Positions 1-5,619 of a stretch of DNA of 5,746 nucleotides are shown piece after piece. A model generated the notes under the pieces. It was not told the origin of the DNA, made no database searches, and worked only from the letters and a program-made list of their open reading frames with translations. Position 1 is the first letter of the stretch, and each line of letters starts with the position of its first letter. The stretch comes from JAYUHK01 sp043767025. GTDB taxonomy: Bacteria; Bacteroidota; Bacteroidia; Chitinophagales; Saprospiraceae. The DNA lies in the NCBI GenBank assembly GCA_043767025.1, contig JAYUHK010000172.1, positions 1-5,746 of the forward strand. The letters are read 5' to 3'. The translations under genes and the position numbers were made by a program.

Positions 1-2
1 TA

Positions 3-99
3 TAAGTTTTTAGTTTTTAATTTTGAGTCGTCATAAACTATTGAAAATCAATGAATTATGTCGAATATTAAATGTCATCTATTTAAGTGTAAGAACTTA
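3..99 (-). repeat. 97-bp MITE-like repeat, copy A
   Basis: This is the reverse complement of the 97-bp units at 2969-3065 and 3499-3595, and has exactly the same length. By eye it differs from the 3499 copy at 4 positions and from the 2969 copy at 7. Read on the minus strand it begins TAAGTTCTT and ends AACTTA, so the unit has short inverted ends. If the outermost TA on each side is a target duplication, the element proper is 93 bp. It holds an inner hairpin, ATTGA-TTT-TCAAT, enclosed by CATAA/TTATG. It encodes nothing. Its 3' end lies 2 bp from the window edge, so any sequence shared beyond it cannot be seen. It sits 193 bp upstream of the bshA start. Calling it a MITE is inference from shape and copy number. 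Confidence 0.85.
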
Positions 100-184
100 A
101 ATTACAACCAACTACTGCGTTAGTTTCTCGTTTCAATGCCCTGCGTTGCGCCTCAAAAATGCCTTGTTATTGATTGAATTGATT

Positions 185-220
185 GGAAAAAATGGAGTAC
201 TTTATTTTTTCTTCATTCCT
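185..220. repeat. A/T-rich quasi-palindrome upstream of bshA
   Basis: GGAAAAAAT (185-193) and ATTTTTTCT (204-212) are near-perfect inverted arms around a central AGTACT. A related sequence lies just before the 97-bp repeat at 2969. In inverted orientation, 188-220 matches 2934-2966 at 28 of 33 positions; in direct orientation, 185-209 matches 2942-2966 at 23 of 25. It is preceded by a 9-bp tandem pair, ATTGATTGA/ATTGATTGG (169-186). It could be a weak terminator for a gene to the left or a repeat remnant. The rest of the 100-292 spacer holds only a weak promoter candidate: TAACTTTT at 231-238 has a TAnnTTT core but no convincing -33 box. Confidence 0.5.
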
Positions 221-292
221 AAATAAAAAATTAACTTTTCTCCGAAACTACAACTTTTTCGCGCTTGCGAGTGTTTTTGAAAAAAATTGTTG

Positions 293-1438
293 ATGAAAAT
301 AGGCATTGTGTGTTATCCGACTTTTGGGGGAAGTGGCGTAGTAGCTACGGAATTGGGTTTGGGACTTGCCAAACGCGGACATCAGGTGCATTTCATTACC
401 TATCGGCAGCCGGCGCGATTGACAAAATTTCACGAAAACGTTTTTTACCACGAAGTGTCGAGCGAAGATTATCCGCTTTTTGAGTATCCACCTTACGACA
501 CCGCATTGGCGAGCAAACTCGTAGATGTGGTGCGCTACGAAAACTTGGATTTGCTGCACGTTCATTACGCAATCCCGCACGCGGCGGTCGCTTATATGGC
601 GAAAAAAATCCTCCTTTCGCAGGGTCGCTACGTCCCAGTCATCACTACTTTGCACGGCACGGACATCACGCTGGTAGGCACCAATCCAGCCTTTTCGCCA
701 GTCGTAGAGTTTTCTATCAACAAATCGGACGGTGTGACGGCGGTTTCTGAAAGTTTGAAAAAACAAACTTTGGAGTATTTCCACATCAACAAAGAAATCA
801 AAGTAATCCATAATTTTATTGATTTTCAGCGATTTAGAAAAATAAACAAAGACCATTTCAAAAAAGCAATCGCACCCGACGGCGAGCGAATCCTCGTCCA
901 CACGTCCAATTTTCGGAAAGTAAAACGCATCGAAGACGCGGTATTAGTGTTTCAAAAAGTGCGCGAAAAAATCCCCTCCAAACTCTTGCTCATCGGCGAC
1001 GGACCCGAGCGGCGCAACCTCGAAGACCTCTGCCGCCAACTGAACCTCTGCGACGAAGTCCGATTTTTGGGCAAGCAAGATGCGATAGAAGAACTGCTTT
1101 CTATTGCCGATTTGTTTTTGATGCCGTCCGAGAAAGAAAGTTTTGGACTCGCAGCTTTGGAGGCAATGGCTTGTCAAGTACCCGTGATTTCGACCAACGT
1201 AGGCGGTATCCCGGAGGTCAATATTCACGGCGAAACGGGTTTTTTGAGCAACGTCGGCGATGTAGCTGAAATGGCTGCTTTTGCCGTACAGATTTTGAGC
1301 GACGAGGAAATGCTCCAACGCTTCCGCCTTCAAGCGCTCGCCCAAGCCGAGCGGTTCGACTTGCTCCATATCCTTCCACAATACGAAGCCTTTTACGAAC
1401 ACATCGTCGCTACCAGCCTCCGAACACAGGAAATATGA
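293..1438 (+). CDS. bshA: N-acetyl-alpha-D-glucosaminyl L-malate synthase BshA
   Basis: BshA is a GT4-family, GT-B-fold retaining glycosyltransferase that joins UDP-GlcNAc and L-malate to give GlcNAc-malate, the first step of bacillithiol synthesis in the cytosol. The 381-residue product has the usual family length and signature segments: N-terminal MKIGIVCYPTFGGSG with the glycine loop at 12-15, HVHYAIPHA at 89-97, LHGTD at 120-124, the NFRKVKRI nucleotide-binding region at 206-213, and the EX7E motif E282...E290 followed by NVGGIPE at 302-308. There is no signal peptide or membrane segment. I chose ATG 293 because the in-frame TTG codons at 287 and 290 would only add two residues before the conserved MKIG start. 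No Shine-Dalgarno is visible; the leader is A-rich. No bshB or bshC lies nearby, so the pathway must be completed elsewhere. The next gene follows 81 bp downstream. Confidence 0.95.
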   Translation: MKIGIVCYPTFGGSGVVATELGLGLAKRGHQVHFITYRQPARLTKFHENVFYHEVSSEDYPLFEYPPYDTALASKLVDVVRYENLDLLHVHYAIPHAAVAYMAKKILLSQGRYVPVITTLHGTDITLVGTNPAFSPVVEFSINKSDGVTAVSESLKKQTLEYFHINKEIKVIHNFIDFQRFRKINKDHFKKAIAPDGERILVHTSNFRKVKRIEDAVLVFQKVREKIPSKLLLIGDGPERRNLEDLCRQLNLCDEVRFLGKQDAIEELLSIADLFLMPSEKESFGLAALEAMACQVPVISTNVGGIPEVNIHGETGFLSNVGDVAEMAAFAVQILSDEEMLQRFRLQALAQAERFDLLHILPQYEAFYEHIVATSLRTQEI

Positions 1439-1470
1439 CGTTATTTTGTAGCATTTTTTCTGCGTAGCCC

Positions 1471-1500
1471 TTTTATTTTTCGGATTTTGTCTTACTTTTA
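1471..1500 (+). promoter_or_regulatory. candidate promoter for the permease gene
   Basis: TACTTTTA at 1493-1500 matches the Bacteroidota -7 consensus TAnnTTTG at all defined positions except the final G. A T-rich stretch, TTTTATTTTT, begins about 18 bp upstream, where a -33 TTTG box would sit. The permease ATG at 1520 lies 20 bp beyond, which would give a short 5' leader. The -33 match is poor and the region is T-rich, so chance is a real alternative; the permease could instead be read through from bshA across the 81-bp gap. Confidence 0.3.
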
Positions 1501-1519
1501 CAAAAAATCAACGAAAAAT

Positions 1520-2920
1520 ATGGAATCTGCATCAAAACTCAATCGTGCTTTGGGGCTGCGCTACGTCATTGTAGTCGTCATCGGCAATATTTTGGGTTCG
1601 GGCGTGTACAAAAAAGTAGCTCCGATGGCTGCCGAGTTGCACTCGTCGGCTTGGGTGTTGGTGGCGTGGATATTGGGCGGCGTGATTACCCTTTTGGGCG
1701 CGTTGAGCTATGCCGAAGTAGCAGGTTTGCTCGCCGAAACAGGCGGTGATTTTGCTTATTACAAAAAAATATACAACCGTTTTTTTGCTTTTCTCTACGG
1801 GTGGTCGCTTTTTAGTGTCATTCAGACGGCGGCGATTTCGTCGCTCGCATACGTTTTTGCCCAATCTTTGAATAGTATTTTGAACTTTCCCGCGCTGCTG
1901 GCGCAATATGCTGGCTTCAGCATCGGCGGCGTTTTTTATCCATTGGCGGACTTTACGGTCAAACTTATCGCCATCGTGCTGATTATTTTTCTGACTTGGG
2001 TGAACGCTAAAGGAGTCAAAACGGGTGCTGACTTGAGCCGCATTATCCTCAATTTGGTTTATTTTGGGCTGGCACTCATTGTTATTTTTGGACTCACGAG
2101 CAGCCAAGCACATCTTCCCCAAAGTTTTGATTGGGCGACTACTGACAGCCGACAGATTACCGTCAGCGCACTTTTTACCGCTATGCTTTCCGCTTTTTGG
2201 GCGTACCAAGGTTGGGTTTCGGTGGGATTCATCGGCGGAGAGATAAAAGATGCGAACCGAATGATTCCACGCGGCATATTTATAGGCGTGAGTTTGGTGA
2301 TTTTAATTTATTTATTGGTCAATGTTACTTATCTTTCGCTGCTCCCCGTAGAAAATTTGGCGGCAATCTATAAGGCGGGCAACCAAATCGCAGCCGTAGA
2401 AGCCGTAAAAAGTTTTTGGGGAAGTTTCGGCGGATTGTTCATCTCGGTGCTGATTATGGTCACGACTTTGGGCTGCACCCACAACACTATTTTGGCAAGC
2501 GCGCGCCCTTACTATGCGATGGCTACCGAAGGTCTTTTTTTTAAAAGCGTCGGCAAACTCAATGCCGCCCAAGTGCCTATCAATTCGCTGATATTCCAGT
2601 GCGTCTGGGCTTGCGTTCTGGTACTTTCAGGCACGTTTGACCAACTGACGGACATGATTATTTTTGCTGTTTTTATCTATTACGGGGCGACTACGCTGGG
2701 TGTTTTTATCTTGCGGCGCAAAATGCCAACCGCCGACCGTCCTTACAAAGTCTGGGGTTATCCCATCGTCCCGGCTATTTTTATTCTGTTTTGCATCGCG
2801 CTTTTTGTCAATACCGTTTTTGCACGTCCTCGCGAAGCGATGATGGGAATGACGCTGATGCTTGCAGGCGTACCGTTGTATTTTTGGTTTTTAAGAAATG
2901 AAAAAATAAAAGAGGAATAG
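1520..2920 (+). CDS. APC-superfamily amino-acid permease
   Basis: This is an inner-membrane secondary transporter for an amino acid or related compound, of the AA_permease_2/LAT-like branch of the APC superfamily. The 466-residue product shows about 12 hydrophobic segments (roughly 14-32, 44-68, 88-114, 145-160, 172-192, 212-235, 251-274, 300-320, 348-370, 374-397, 409-426, 436-457). Hallmarks are the unwound TM1 motif IGNILGSGVY at 21-30, the loop after TM2 with AETGGDFAYYKKIY (72-85) leading into FLYGW, the TM6 region ending in GGEIKDANRMIPRG (239-252), and the C-terminal DRPYKVWGYPIVPA (406-419). These match the LAT branch, but no motif fixes the substrate. I chose ATG 1520; an in-frame TTG at 1487 would add 11 polar residues overlapping the candidate promoter. 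A role in supplying an amino acid to bacillithiol synthesis is possible only by position. Confidence 0.88.
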   Translation: MESASKLNRALGLRYVIVVVIGNILGSGVYKKVAPMAAELHSSAWVLVAWILGGVITLLGALSYAEVAGLLAETGGDFAYYKKIYNRFFAFLYGWSLFSVIQTAAISSLAYVFAQSLNSILNFPALLAQYAGFSIGGVFYPLADFTVKLIAIVLIIFLTWVNAKGVKTGADLSRIILNLVYFGLALIVIFGLTSSQAHLPQSFDWATTDSRQITVSALFTAMLSAFWAYQGWVSVGFIGGEIKDANRMIPRGIFIGVSLVILIYLLVNVTYLSLLPVENLAAIYKAGNQIAAVEAVKSFWGSFGGLFISVLIMVTTLGCTHNTILASARPYYAMATEGLFFKSVGKLNAAQVPINSLIFQCVWACVLVLSGTFDQLTDMIIFAVFIYYGATTLGVFILRRKMPTADRPYKVWGYPIVPAIFILFCIALFVNTVFARPREAMMGMTLMLAGVPLYFWFLRNEKIKEE

Positions 2921-2944
2921 AAATTTATTGATAAGGAATGAGGA

Positions 2945-2966
2945 AAAAATAGAGTAGTTTATTTTT
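2945..2966 (+). terminator. weak A/T hairpin after the permease gene
   Basis: AAAAATAGA (2945-2953), a GTAG loop and TTTATTTTT (2958-2966) form a 9-bp stem with one G-T wobble, starting 24 bp after the permease stop codon. The 3' arm is itself a T-rich run, as in a bidirectional intrinsic terminator, but the stem has no G-C pairs and would be weak. The same sequence recurs upstream of bshA, so it may be part of a repeat rather than a terminator. Confidence 0.3.
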
Positions 2967-2968
2967 AA

Positions 2969-3065
2969 TAAGTTCTTGCACTTAAATAGATGACATTGAA
3001 TATTCGACATAATTCGTTGATTTTCAACAGTTTATGATGACCCAAAATTAAAAACTAAGAACTTA
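2969..3065 (+). repeat. 97-bp MITE-like repeat, copy B
   Basis: This is a forward copy of the 97-bp unit. It has the best-preserved ends: TAAGTTCTT at 2969-2977 and its exact reverse complement AAGAACTTA at 3057-3065, so the element can be read as AGTTCTT...AAGAACT flanked by TA on both sides. The inner hairpin GTTGA-TTT-TCAAC (3016-3028) is perfect and is enclosed by CATAA/TTATG. It differs from the 3499 copy at 5 positions. The 10 bp after it (CAACTACTTA) are shared with the 3499 copy except for one base, so the repeated unit in this orientation may be 107 bp. Confidence 0.88.
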
Positions 3066-3073
3066 CAACTACT

Positions 3074-3096
3074 TAATTACTTGGGCATAATTACTT
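3074..3096. repeat. 9-bp direct repeat with 5-bp spacer
   Basis: TAATTACTT occurs at 3074-3082 and again at 3088-3096, separated by GGGCA, a period of 14 bp. It directly follows the shared tail of repeat copy B. It could be a protein-binding site or the trace of a short duplication; nothing in the context decides this. Confidence 0.35.
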
Positions 3097-3106
3097 TCGT
3101 TTAAAT

Positions 3107-3221
3107 ATCCCGAAGGGATTAAATGTTTATAAAAGACAAATACTCTATATCTGCGACCCCTTCGGGGTCGGATGCGGTGTACCGTATATTTTTCTATAAA
3201 TGTTTGATGCCTATGGCATCA
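3107..3221. repeat. cluster of three triloop palindromes (REP/BIME-like)
   Basis: Three perfect hairpins, each with a 3-nt loop, are spaced across 115 bp: ATCCC-GAA-GGGAT (3107-3119), CGACCCC-TTC-GGGGTCG (3154-3170) and TGATGCC-TAT-GGCATCA (3205-3221). The outer two are arranged as mirror images. GGGATTAAATGTTTATAAAA after the first matches the reverse complement of the sequence leading into the third at 15 of 20 positions. The whole unit is thus a composite palindrome, as in BIMEs built from REP units. It is far more GC-rich at the stems than the surrounding DNA and encodes nothing. No RAYT transposase gene is in the window. Confidence 0.75.
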
Positions 3222-3225
3222 GCAG

Positions 3226-3463
3226 GTTAAACGCGTTAAGATATAAAACAAAATTGCGCACAATATAATTTTATAGCTAATAATTTTAAAATTTATTTAA
3301 AATACCAAATTTAATAAATTTAATAAATTAAAATTATTTGAAAATTCGTTTATATATTTTTATCAAAAATATAAAATTTTATAAAGGTATGTTTTACAGT
3401 ATAATATATTTCGTATTTACCTTTTAAGAACAATACATTTGACTAAATTTTAATGCGTTTAAC
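3226..3463. mobile_element. 238-bp A+T-rich element with 20-bp terminal inverted repeats
   Basis: The left end GTTAAACGCGTTAAGATATA (3226-3245) and the reverse complement of the right end (3444-3463) agree at 17 of 20 positions, starting with nine identical bases. The 200 bp at 3241-3440 are about 13 percent G+C by hand count (26 G or C), much lower than the neighbouring genes. No ORF of note lies inside; the interior includes a 2.3-copy tandem of TTTAATAAA (3310-3330). The direct duplication ATGGCATCAG occurs just outside both ends, at 3213-3222 and 3466-3475. This is the layout of a non-autonomous transposable element. It does not share ends with the 97-bp repeat family, so a different transposase would be needed. 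Confidence 0.6.
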
Positions 3464-3465
3464 TC

Positions 3466-3475
3466 ATGGCATCAG
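3466..3475 (+). repeat. 10-bp direct duplication (possible target-site duplication)
   Basis: ATGGCATCAG repeats 3213-3222, which is the 3' arm of the third palindrome plus two bases. The right copy lacks the 5' arm (GATGCC) and so cannot form that hairpin. If it is a target-site duplication, the pre-insertion sequence would have been the palindrome followed by GTTATAAAAC. The alternative is that it is a fragment of a second palindrome repeat, since 4 further bases (GTTA) also match after a 3-bp offset. Confidence 0.5.
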
Positions 3476-3498
3476 GTTATAAAACTGTTTTCTATATA

Positions 3499-3595
3499 TA
3501 AGTTCTTACACTTAAATAGATGACATTGAATATTCGACATAATTCGTAGATTTTCAATAGTTTATGATGACTCAAAATTAAAAACTAAAAACTTA
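3499..3595 (+). repeat. 97-bp MITE-like repeat, copy C
   Basis: This is a forward copy, in direct orientation to the 2969 copy and 433 bp beyond its end. It has TAAGTTCTT at the left and AAAAACTTA at the right, with TATA outside the left end and TA after the right end. Its inner hairpin is degraded (GTAGA-TTT-TCAAT, one A-A mismatch and one G-T pair). The 10-bp tail TAACTACTTA matches that of copy B at 9 positions. It ends 97 bp before the lipoprotein start codon and so may lie in or near that gene's promoter region. Confidence 0.88.
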
Positions 3596-3692
3596 TAACT
3601 ACTTATTCCTAATTGGTTTGGTGTGACGGGTTTTTTAAATATTAAAAAGTTCAAACAGAATTTTACTCCACAAATTAAAAAAAAATTAGACG

Positions 3693-4067
3693 ATGAAAAA
3701 TTGGACGAATATTATTTTTCTTGCAGCGATATTTAGCTTCAACGCTTGCAACCAACCCCACAAAGGCGAACCCGACTACGAAGGTCTGGCAAAAGCAGTC
3801 TGCCACTGCAACGAAAACTTGGAGCAGCTCAACCAAAAGTTTGAAGTCGCCAGTCGATTAGAGGACTCCGCCGATGCCGAAAAAATATTGACCCAAATAG
3901 AAAGTTCGGAAGCAGACTTTCAGAGCTGCCTCGCTCGCGCCGAATCAAAATACGGCATCATAAAAGGGGAAGAAAATGAAACTAAAATAAACGCAGCACT
4001 AAAAATTCACTGCCCTGCATTGTTAGAAATCCCCAAAGAACCAGAGGACTTGAGCGCACCCAAATAA
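3693..4067 (+). CDS. small predicted lipoprotein with four extra cysteines
   Basis: I do not recognise this 124-residue protein. Residues 1-18 form a lipoprotein signal peptide: a K at position 3, a hydrophobic stretch IIFLAAIFSF, then NAC with the lipid-accepting Cys19. The lipobox FNAC is looser than the E. coli consensus, as is common in Bacteroidota. The mature part is hydrophilic and mostly helical in character, with many Glu, Lys and Ala, and carries C37, C39 (a CHC motif), C79 and C107, enough for two disulfides. It is probably anchored in the periplasm or outer membrane. The O-antigen ligase-family gene begins 19 bp after its stop, so the two are probably in one operon and an envelope role is likely. 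The ATG start has an A-rich leader without a Shine-Dalgarno sequence. Confidence 0.75.
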   Translation: MKNWTNIIFLAAIFSFNACNQPHKGEPDYEGLAKAVCHCNENLEQLNQKFEVASRLEDSADAEKILTQIESSEADFQSCLARAESKYGIIKGEENETKINAALKIHCPALLEIPKEPEDLSAPK

Positions 4068-4086
4068 ATACTTCTCAATATTTTTT

Positions 4087-5541
4087 ATGTATCATCTTTC
4101 GTTGTTGCCGACTACCAACTACCGATTCAATATTTTTGCATTGATATTGTTGCTTTCAGTGTTTGTGGGAGTCGCTTCAGAGTCCGTGTACCCGTTGCTG
4201 ATTCCAGCGATTTTGTTGGGTGGCTATTGGATTTTGATAGATTTTAGGCATTTATTTTTCATTTTGTTGGCTTGTTTGCCGCTTTCTACGGAAGTTACTT
4301 TCTCCAATGGGTTCAGTACCGACTTGCCCGCCGAGCCGTTTATGGTGCTGCTGATGAGTATTTACGCGCTCTATGTGTTGAAAAATATCCGTGCCACGCG
4401 GACAGATTTTTTGCTGCACCCTATCTCTTTGATACTGCTGCTGCACCTTGGTTGGATATTGACGACCGCAGTTTCGTCCGAAAACGTCCTCGTGTCCATC
4501 AAATTCTTTTTAGCAAAAATCTGGTATGTTGCCGTGTTTTACTTTTTGGCGGCGGCTCTATTGGACTCTGAAAAGCAAGTACGCCGCGCCGTTTGGTTCG
4601 TCTGTCTGCCGCTTATTTTTACTGTCGCTACCATCGTCATTCGGCACGCCGAATACGGATTTACGTTCAAAGACATCAACCACGTCCTCTCGCCATTCTA
4701 CCGCAATCATGTGAATTATGCGTCTATTTTGGCACTTTTCGTACCTTTTATTTGGCTCGCAATGGGCTGGTACGCCCGATGGTCGGGCAAATGGATATTC
4801 TTACTTTGCTCGATGATTTTGCTGCTCGTCGCCATTCAGTTTGCCTACACGCGCGCGGCGTACGTAGCCATAGTTTTGGCTATCGGGGCATATTTTGTTA
4901 TCCGTTGGCGGCTGATGAAAGTCGCTTTGAGCCTGCTTTCGGTAGGTATTGTGAGCTTGGTTATTTTTTTGGGTGTCAATAATAATTATCTCAATTTCGC
5001 GCCCGATTTTAACAAGACGATTACCCACGAAAAATTTGACAATCTACTCGAAGCTACCTACAAAATGGAGGATATTTCTACGATGGAACGTGTCTATCGT
5101 TGGGTAGCAGGCAGCCAGATGAGCAAGGAACACCCCTTGATGGGCTTCGGTCCGGGCAATTTTTATAACTTCTACAAATCTTATACCGTCACGAGTTTTC
5201 GGACTTATGTGAGCGACAATCCCGAACATTCGGGGATTCACTGCTATTATTTTATGACTTTGGTGGAGCAAGGATATATCGGAATGTTTCTTTTTATTGC
5301 GCTCAATTTCTTCGCACTTCTGCATGGCGAAAAAATTTATCATCGCACGCTCGACCCCGACCGCCAACGTACGCTCATGGCAGTCATGCTTTGTTTGTTG
5401 ATTATTGATTCGCTTTTGCTCATCAACGACATGGTAGAAACCGACAAAGTTGGCACTTTCTTTTTCTTGTGCCTCGCCCTCATCGCCAAAATAGACGTTA
5501 TGAACAAAAGAGATAAGCAATTATTGGTTTCAAGTGATTAG
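4087..5541 (+). CDS. O-antigen ligase/polymerase-family membrane protein
   Basis: This 484-residue inner-membrane protein belongs to the Wzy_C/WaaL-like superfamily, whose members transfer or polymerise undecaprenyl-linked glycans on the periplasmic side. It has about 12 to 14 hydrophobic segments, then a large periplasmic loop at about 297-392, then further membrane segments at about 393-412, 424-446 and 449-467. The loop carries the family pattern: STMERVYRW (331-339), HPLMGFGPGNF (349-359), and HSGIHCYYFMTLVEQGYIGM (381-400), in which H385 is the best candidate for the catalytic histidine. R256 in YTRAAYVA fits the conserved membrane arginine. Ligase, polymerase and O-oligosaccharyltransferase cannot be told apart here. 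Only ATG 4087 gives a complete first membrane segment; the next Met is residue 86. No glycosyltransferase, flippase or chain-length gene is adjacent. Confidence 0.82.
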   Translation: MYHLSLLPTTNYRFNIFALILLLSVFVGVASESVYPLLIPAILLGGYWILIDFRHLFFILLACLPLSTEVTFSNGFSTDLPAEPFMVLLMSIYALYVLKNIRATRTDFLLHPISLILLLHLGWILTTAVSSENVLVSIKFFLAKIWYVAVFYFLAAALLDSEKQVRRAVWFVCLPLIFTVATIVIRHAEYGFTFKDINHVLSPFYRNHVNYASILALFVPFIWLAMGWYARWSGKWIFLLCSMILLLVAIQFAYTRAAYVAIVLAIGAYFVIRWRLMKVALSLLSVGIVSLVIFLGVNNNYLNFAPDFNKTITHEKFDNLLEATYKMEDISTMERVYRWVAGSQMSKEHPLMGFGPGNFYNFYKSYTVTSFRTYVSDNPEHSGIHCYYFMTLVEQGYIGMFLFIALNFFALLHGEKIYHRTLDPDRQRTLMAVMLCLLIIDSLLLINDMVETDKVGTFFFLCLALIAKIDVMNKRDKQLLVSSD

Positions 5542-5619
5542 TTTTTAGTCGTGTAAATAACTCATGTTACGCAAGGATTTTAAATTGGTTCATTTGAGTT
5601 TAGTTTTTGTAGTTATTGA

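Larger units (their letters stand above)
2921..3692. other. 772-bp non-coding repeat-dense spacer
   Basis: I found no convincing gene here on either strand. From left to right it contains an A/T hairpin just after the permease stop, 97-bp repeat copy B, a short direct repeat, a cluster of three triloop palindromes, a 238-bp A+T-rich element with terminal inverted repeats, a 10-bp duplication, 97-bp repeat copy C, and a leader of about 97 bp before the lipoprotein gene. In that leader, TTGGTTTG at 3613-3620 resembles a Bacteroidota -7 box with one mismatch but lacks a matching -33 box. The layering suggests a tolerant site that has collected several small elements. Confidence 0.8.

Noticed and set aside
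100..168. Minus-strand stretch that reads open for about 25 codons through the spacer next to repeat copy A
   Set aside because: It is too short, has no ATG, is bounded by stops and ends inside the repeat; there is no support for a gene.
287..292. TTG start for bshA two codons upstream
   Set aside because: The family begins at MKIG, and ATG 293 encodes exactly that start.
248..901. 217-codon minus-strand frame over the 5' half of bshA
   Set aside because: It lies antisense to a clearly conserved gene, has no recognisable domain, and is explained as a shadow of the bshA reading frame.
1487..1519. TTG start for the permease 11 codons upstream
   Set aside because: It would place a polar, Lys-rich extension over the candidate promoter; ATG 1520 gives a normal permease N-terminus.
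1532..2209. 225-codon minus-strand frame inside the permease gene
   Set aside because: It is antisense to a well-supported membrane protein; the product is rich in Asn, Gln, Arg and Lys with no domain, as expected from reversed hydrophobic codons.
2969..3595. CRISPR array or integron attC sites, because of regularly sized repeats with hairpins
   Set aside because: There are only two direct copies with 433 bp between them, no uniform spacers, no cas or integrase gene, and no GTTRRRY/RYYYAAC core pair at the unit ends.
5044..5520. 158-codon minus-strand frame inside the ligase-family gene
   Set aside because: It is antisense to the conserved periplasmic loop and final membrane segments; no family resemblance was seen.
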